Source: Isoetes taiwanensis (Eukaryota; Streptophyta; Lycopodiopsida; Isoetales; Isoetaceae). Taken from it: 64,000 bases of DNA. The notes below the pieces were generated by a model. The model made no database searches, had not been told where the DNA came from, and saw nothing but the letters and a program-made list of their open reading frames with translations. Position 1 is the first letter of the stretch. Each line of letters starts with the position of its first letter. The stretch lies in NCBI GenBank assembly GCA_021234155.1, contig JAJEKV010000275.1, forward strand, positions 126,501 through 190,500, read 5' to 3'. Shown here in pieces: positions 58,470-64,000 of the stretch. The position numbers and the translations under genes are program-made.

Positions 58470-58565
58470 AAGCGGTTATTGGCACATTCTAGGCATATAC
58501 TGGCATATACCTGGAATATGCCATAAACCCACATGGACGAGGGTTTGCCCCTTAGAGGCAACCCA
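58470..58565 (-). repeat. Copy of the dispersed GGGTTGCC repeat, reverse orientation
   Basis: On the minus strand a T run leads into GGGTTGCCTCTAAGGGGCAA and ACCCTCGTCC, then ATATTCC and GTATATGCC blocks, matching 7158-7240 in order. Confidence 0.55.
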
Positions 58566-60900
58566 AAAAAAAAGCTCATGATGGATGCATAAGCTCTTTT
58601 TACGTGCCCAATTGTTGAGCTTCCTTATATTATCCATGGATATTACAAGTTTAATTGGATCCATACCTAAGAGATTCAAGTGTAATTATCTCTATTGGAT
58701 TTGATAAATCGCTGTGTTGAATTTGAAATAAGATTGCATATGTAGCATAATTAATGAAGGGTTTTTACATTATGAAAACTAATTCGTAAGGAAGATCAGT
58801 ATGGAAATAATGTACATTCATATAGTATTTTCTTCACATCTCCTTTGAAATATAAAAGAACTATATAAAAGTTGGATCTACGAAGAGGAAAAAACAAAAC
58901 TTCCAACCGAATCTAAAAGAATATATCTGATGTCGATAAAGTTTGCATAATCATTTTCGTATTGCGGGAGATATTCTAGCAAAGGTTTTTGATATGGTAT
59001 TGTATGCAAATGTTATGAATACGGTTTTTAAGATAGATAGATAGATAGTAGTTTTAACGTCACGCCACTAGGCAGCATCCAATAAGGAGCTTGATATCAA
59101 ACTTGAGCAGCTTAATTTCTTGAATCTTTTTTGCACTTGTTCTTTCAATGGTTGAAGGATGGCAATTTTTTGGGCTACAAAGAGAAAGTGTCAGCCTGAA
59201 GACACGACGTGTGATTCGTCGTGATGCATCGTAATAAGCCTCATGGCCTTGGCGTGATTATCTGCTATTTCAAACCTATTGAGGTCGAAATAATTACAGG
59301 CCGGATTAAAGGTCACAAGGCGAATTCATGGCTGGATGGGTGCATGCTTCGACCGATTCATAGGCTATTCTTCAATCAATCATAGAGGTCGGATTGAACT
59401 ATTCTTCGTAGAGGTCGAATTGAATCATTCTTGAATCAAATCACGTGGGGCACCACGGTGAATCAATCACTCTTCCCGGTGAAAAGCCATTGTGGGTGAA
59501 CGATGGAATCCTCGGCCATGATTCAAAATGCTCTGTTACTCGGCCCGGGATTTCGAATGCTTGGACAATGGTTTTAAGGGCTTAAACCATTGGCTTGCAT
59601 CATGATCGTTGGTCTCTGCAAGAGTTTTTAGAGAAGAAAATATGTTAAGCTTAGATGTAGAAGATTCTATGGAATCTTTCATAATCTAAAGGTTCCAAGT
59701 TGCCAATAAAAACCTGAACCATACGGAACATTCTATGCATTGCCAAATGATCCTAAGCTCTCTAATTTTGCTTTCCGTTCTCTTCATTTCAGAAACATCT
59801 CTAATTAGGCTATTAATTGACAGGTAAATTCAAGGTTGATGAACATGTCTGCACCAATGGATAGTCTTTTCCATGAATTAAAAACTATTTTAAGTTTTAA
59901 CATCCAAACCCATTCTGCTTTTGTAACGGACTATCCAGATGGTTCATCCCTAGAAGTGCAAGAAATCATGTGTGTGAATCGGTGATCAAGTTGTTGATCT
60001 ATGTGTGCCTTGAGAGCTGTTTCAGAAATAAGCTAGGAAAATACTTCTATGCATGTTACATACAGAATTTTCTAAAGAATAGGTGTGGTGGAAGTCATGA
60101 ATAATCTATGTTGCTAAAAAATTCGTCTCAAAGGATAAGGCTATAGAGACGATTTTTCTTGTTTGTCATAAACACTATACTACCTGCACATCCAAGTATC
60201 ATGGCAATCAAACATGGTCTTGAATGCCATGATCATCACCATGGCAAGCAAAACAGGGCAAGCAAAACAATTGAGAAACCATCTAACTATGTATCTTTTA
60301 TAGTCAAAATGCCCCTAGTTGTACAGTACTAATCTAATATATTTTTAAGTAAAGAACTTAGAATATAAGTTTGGGTCTTAAGCTGGATAAGGAATCGGAT
60401 GCTTTGTACAAAAGATAAGAATGGAAATGGAGAAGAAGTGCAAAAGCAACAGCATTAAGCATGTTACTTATGGTGATGTGCATGAAACCGACTTGTTAAG
60501 CAATTATGGTTCTTAGAGTGTAACAGAATATTTCATTGCCAATTTGTAATGTCGAGGAAAGCTGTTGGACTTACGGGCTCATCGAAGTGAATCTCACGCA
60601 AATTGCACCAACAATGCAGATAAGTGAAAAGCGAAAAGTAAGAGACCCTATATGAAACCCAACTAATATCAAAAATTATATAAACACTTTTTTGAGCAAT
60701 AAAGCAGAATCCGGAGTAGCATAAACAAAATTAGCTCTTCAATTCATGAGTCTGCTGTTTGTGACAATTCTTACATCATTTGGACTTATCATAGGGCAAC
60801 TGCAGGTGTAGAAGAGTATTGTCTTGATTCCTTTGGCATTTCTGTAAGAGGAGAAGATATTGGGATAGCTACCAATCTGTGCCTGATTTTTATTATAAAG
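58566..60900. other. No gene seen
   Basis: AT-rich. Contains a GATA microsatellite near 59033-59048 and no coding signal. Confidence 0.5.
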
Positions 60901-60901
60901 T

Positions 60902-61047
60902 CATCCGAAAAGATAGATGGGAGAAGGAGATGACAAAGCCCAGACTTTATCACAGCCATGCATTAGAATTAGCTAATTTTAAATATCATGCTAGTCATGG
61001 CTGTGTTTGAATTCTCTCATCTCCTACTCATGTCTATCTTTTAGGAT
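60902..61047. mobile_element. Foldback MITE, about 145 bp
   Basis: Left arm CATCCGAAAAGATAGATGGG plus AGAAGGAGATGA and CACAGCCATG; right arm is its reverse (CATGGCTGTG, TCATCTCCTACTCATGTCTA plus TCTTTTAGGATG). It borders the LINE remnant that follows. Confidence 0.65.
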
Positions 61048-61049
61048 GG

Positions 61050-63300
61050 TTCAATACCAATTTTTAATTCTGCATATGGGTGATTAAGAGCTCTCAGGTA
61101 CTCAAATCACTAGCAATATTGGAGTTCGTCAGGGTTGCCCTTTATCTCCTACACTCTTTGGCTTGTTGATTGATCAATTGGAAGAATGGCTTGATAATCA
61201 TGGCGGCGGAGGTCCACATTTGGCACACATAGGATCTATCTCCCCGGTCGTTTGGAATTATCCTACAAAGGCGACCCCCCTCATCCTCTTCGGGACGAGA
61301 GGAGGCATCCCTCGACACGGGCTCTGGGGGCACACAAGGCACCCCTAGCGGTGGTCGGGTCACAACCGAGGGAGGTAAAGCGCCGCATCTAGCATGGATT
61401 ACGACTTAGAGGCGTTGGTCATAATCCTACGCATGGTAGCTTGGCGCCAGCGGCTTTTCAACCAAGCGCAATGACCAAGTATCGCGAATCAGCGGTTCCT
61501 CTCGTACTAAGTTGGATTACTATTGCGACGAGTGCATCGGTAGAGGGTAAAACTAACTTGTCTCCACGGCGGTCTAAACCCGACTCCGTTCCCTATTGGT
61601 GGGTGAACAATCCAACACTTGGTGAATTACGCTTCACAATGATAGGAAGAGCCGACATGAAGGATCAAAAACAGCGTCGCTATGAGCGGCTTAGCTGCCA
61701 CAAGCGATTATCCACTGTGGTAACTTTTACGACACCTCTAGCTTCAAATTCCGAATAACTAAAGGATCGATAGGCCATGCTTTCCGCGGTTTGTATCGTC
61801 GCGAAGATCAAAATCAAATGAGCTTTTACCCTTTTGTTCCACCACGAGATTTACTCGTTCGTTAGGCTCATCTTAGGACACCTGCGTTATCTTTTAACAG
61901 ATGTGCCGCCCGACCAAAGCGCCCACGACAATGTCTTCCGCTTTGGATCGGACCGCGCCAGCGGACCTTAAGACTAGAAGCGGGGGCGGGCCCCACCTCC
62001 ACCTCACGGGTAAGTAAAATAACGTTAAAAGTAGTGGTATTTCACTTGCGTTGAGGCTCCCACTTATCCTACACTCTCTCAAGTCATTTCACAAAAAGCG
62101 GGACTAGAGTCAAGCTCAGCGGGGTCTTCTTTCCAGCTGATTTTTTCCAAGCGTTCCTTGGTACGTGGTTTTAAGCTAATCATTAGGCAACTTATGTATG
62201 CTGATGATGTTTTCGCCGGCACATACCCTTTGCTAGTATCGGCAACATTTACATGCTTTCTGCCGGTTTACGTGAGAACGGTCTGCGTGTTAATGCACCA
62301 AAGACCAAGCTTTTTGGTAGTTCAATCTTCTCGTCACAATGTTCCCCTATGCACTATGATGGCCGTGAAGTTGAAGTTGTAGATAGCTACAAGTATCTTG
62401 GTGTAAATTACGTAGAACACACTTTGGGAACGATATATTACTAAGCGGTGGGCTATTTGGATGGATGGAAGCACTCTATGCAATGCAAAACAATTGTTTT
62501 AGCCTTGAAATTCATGATTGTACGGAAAGCCCACTTGTTTTAGGGCTTTGGTAGAGCATGTTTTTTTGTATGGTTACGAAGTGTGGGGGCACGCCATTAG
62601 TGCTAGTGCTTGGGAGAGCTTGGGGCGGGTGCAAAAAGTCCTTTCTCACTACGACCTTGGGTTAAAACAGCGGTGCCCTATGCTATTCTTTACAAGAGAT
62701 AGGTTTTGGCCTCTTCAACATTACGCCATGAGCGCCATCTCCACTATATACGCAAAGGTGCACCACATGGATGATGTTAGGTATCTGTTCTTGCACTTGC
62801 CATGGCTGAATCTCCTCGGCGTTTGAAGCGATGTTGGAAGAGCATTGCACTACATGGTTTGCTTTCGTTGGTGCAACAAAAAACGCACGATGCTTGCGAT
62901 TCGATCACGAGCTTTTGCAACAATATCTTAATGGTCCGTTTTTCTCAAAAGATATGGGGACTTGATTACTTTGGCCCAAGTGGCCCGATCATTATCATGC
63001 ACACATAAATCCCACTTTGGCACGGGGAATTTTAAACTTATTGCTTGCTTCATTGTCGAGGAACAAGCTTGTAGCTATTGCATCAATTCGCCGCGGGTCC
63101 CCCGAGTCTGATTGAGATAGGTAGATGGGCGGCGGCCGCAATTGCAGGCGGCGAAGACTATGTGCTGTTACCCGATTCTGAGGTTATTGAAGATGAAAGC
63201 CATACTCTTACGAGTTGCCCGCTTTTTTTGAGATAGTCAGGAATCACTTTTCAACCTTAGCATTCCATTCCCGCTTCCACAACTTCTCGGCACACCATCG
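61050..63300 (+). pseudogene. LINE reverse transcriptase remnant, interrupted by rRNA sequence
   Basis: Before the rRNA block: ITSNIGVRQGCPLSPTLFGL then LIDQLEEWLDNHG (RT motif B). After it: RQLMYADDVFAGTYP (motif C, catalytic YADD), AGLRENGLRVNAPKTKLFGS, EVEVVDSYKYLGVNYVEHT (motif D/E region), VEHVFLYGYEVWGHAISAS and a C-terminal EVIEDESHTL...SCPLF near 63180-63220. Frames change several times. It resembles plant and algal non-LTR elements with a GVRQGCPLSP motif. The N-terminal RT part, endonuclease and poly(A) tail were not found. Confidence 0.8.
61223..62175 (-). rRNA. 26S rRNA 3'-domain fragment, antisense, inside the LINE
   Basis: On the minus strand this reads as cytosolic large-subunit rRNA: CCAAGG-AACG and AAATCAGC, then GGAAAGAAGACCCCGCTGAG, CTTGACTCTAGT, further on AAGCGTTCATAGCGAC-like and GGATCATTCGG-type core regions, CGGCGGGAGTAACTATGACT-type segment equivalents, and GGCGCCAAGCTACC near its 3' end. 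About 950 bp of domains V-VI is present. Divergence is concentrated at the ends, for example GCTTGGAAAAAATCAGCTGG for the usual GCTTGGCAGAATCAGCGGGG. No 18S or 5.8S or intergenic spacer is adjacent, so it is a fragment and not a functional locus. The conserved core segments beyond the quoted ends are recognised by overall match, not verified base by base. Confidence 0.85.
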
Positions 63301-64000
63301 TGCATGACTTGGCATTATACATACTTGAGGGTTCTAGATAAGCGTGCGCAATTCTTGAGCCCTCGGTAGTCATTATCTAAGCTTGTCTAGTATCATCATT
63401 CTTGCAAAGATTTTTCCTTGAAAACCTTCGGCGGGGGTTTTAATCCTAGTAGTAATGGTTGTACTAGCCCATTATATGGGTTCCATGACCTATTGGTCTC
63501 AGGTGGGCGTTAAAAAACTATTCTATTCTATTACATTTCTTAGCATGGATTCAAAGTGTTTTTTTGTTCTTGGCTCTTGTATAAACTTAATTGTTTCAAT
63601 CAATTAGAGTTTCTTACCATTAGAAAGAAACAAGCAACAAAAACAAATAACCATACATACATGGCGTGAAATTGTTGGTCCTTAAAGCTCGGGTGGCAAG
63701 CTGTCACACCTTAGGAAAGAAACAAAGGCAATGACCACAAAGTGAAAAGGAAAATGGAACACGACAAATACAAAAGCGTAACAAAGCTCCTCGAGGAAAA
63801 GGCCCTAATTCAAGGCGTATTTAGAGGGTCGAAAATGCTCAATGATACGCTAATGAAAAAATAACTCTTTGCAAGGAAGAAATCAAATGTTTCTCACACC
63901 TTAAGCTCGTGAATAAAGAAGATAAAATATACAACATTGATTTTTATGCGGACTACAAAACCCCATGCGGATATTCAAAAAGTGGCAAAGCTTCTCCTCT
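63301..64000. other. No gene seen
   Basis: Likely 3' flank of the LINE remnant, then AT-rich sequence to the window edge without coding signal. Confidence 0.45.

Noticed and set aside
61223-62175. Functional rDNA unit
   Set aside because: Only part of 26S is present, both ends are diverged, and no other rRNA or spacer is adjacent.

Overview
The window is nuclear DNA from a land plant. Three things point there: a plant-type cationic amino acid transporter and an RBM28/Nop4-type nucleolar gene with many short GT-AG introns, a Ty1/copia element primed by initiator-Met tRNA, and dense layers of plant transposon debris (copia, LINE, hAT, Helitron, small foldback elements) in AT-rich DNA. Gene fragments of types I do not associate with common flowering plants (a HUH-motif Rep-like protein and a beta-class N4/N6 DNA methyltransferase) make me lean towards a fern or another non-seed plant, but this is only an inference.

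Layout. 132-6836 (+): the last 11 exons of a cationic amino acid transporter. 7160-13508: a decayed epoxide-hydrolase-like gene; a 5.07 kb copia element (7884-12949, minus strand, LTRs with one visible difference, 5-bp target duplication) sits directly upstream of its surviving 3' exons. 13546-15360: an array of alternating inverted-repeat elements and about 100-bp hairpins. 15360-27850: decayed elements (hAT transposase, copia tail, an unidentified protein, Helitron helicase), a tandem array of about 90-bp units, and a 1.4 kb array in which an AATCT core recurs every 10-11 bp. 28037-28347: a TIR element. 28912-30171 (+): a broken gene with a HUH (HLH) motif, followed on the opposite strand by a broken beta-class DNA methyltransferase (30244-31352), a LINE tail with poly(A), a four-copy tandem repeat, and a possible last exon of the HUH gene at 33230-33477. 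34384-39884 (+): a complete 19-exon RBM28/Nop4-like gene, 1028 codons plus stop by my splice model, with a recent internal duplication of one RRM. 39900-40850: more foldback elements. 41464-42740 (-): ornithine aminotransferase pseudogene. 44873-45140 (-): fragment with a TRM/LONGIFOLIA-type motif. 45570-47200 (-): a second hAT pseudogene. 48540-49100 (-): a second Helitron helicase fragment. 49100-56060: long stretch with no recognisable gene. 56063-56971 (-): intact intronless ORF resembling a Uma2-like PD-(D/E)XK nuclease. 57586-58440 (-): unidentified, partly hydrophobic coding remnant. 61050-63300 (+): LINE reverse transcriptase interrupted by about 950 bp of antisense 26S rRNA.

Only the RBM28-like gene, the part of the transporter in view and the Uma2-like ORF look intact. 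The RBM28-like protein should act in pre-60S ribosome assembly in the nucleolus; the transporter should move amino acids across the vacuolar or plasma membrane. The remainder is mobile DNA and broken gene copies. The most unusual pieces are the HUH/methyltransferase neighbourhood, the serial foldback array, the helically spaced AATCT array, and a young-looking copia element whose reading frame is nevertheless broken. All calls come from reading the sequence; no database search was possible.
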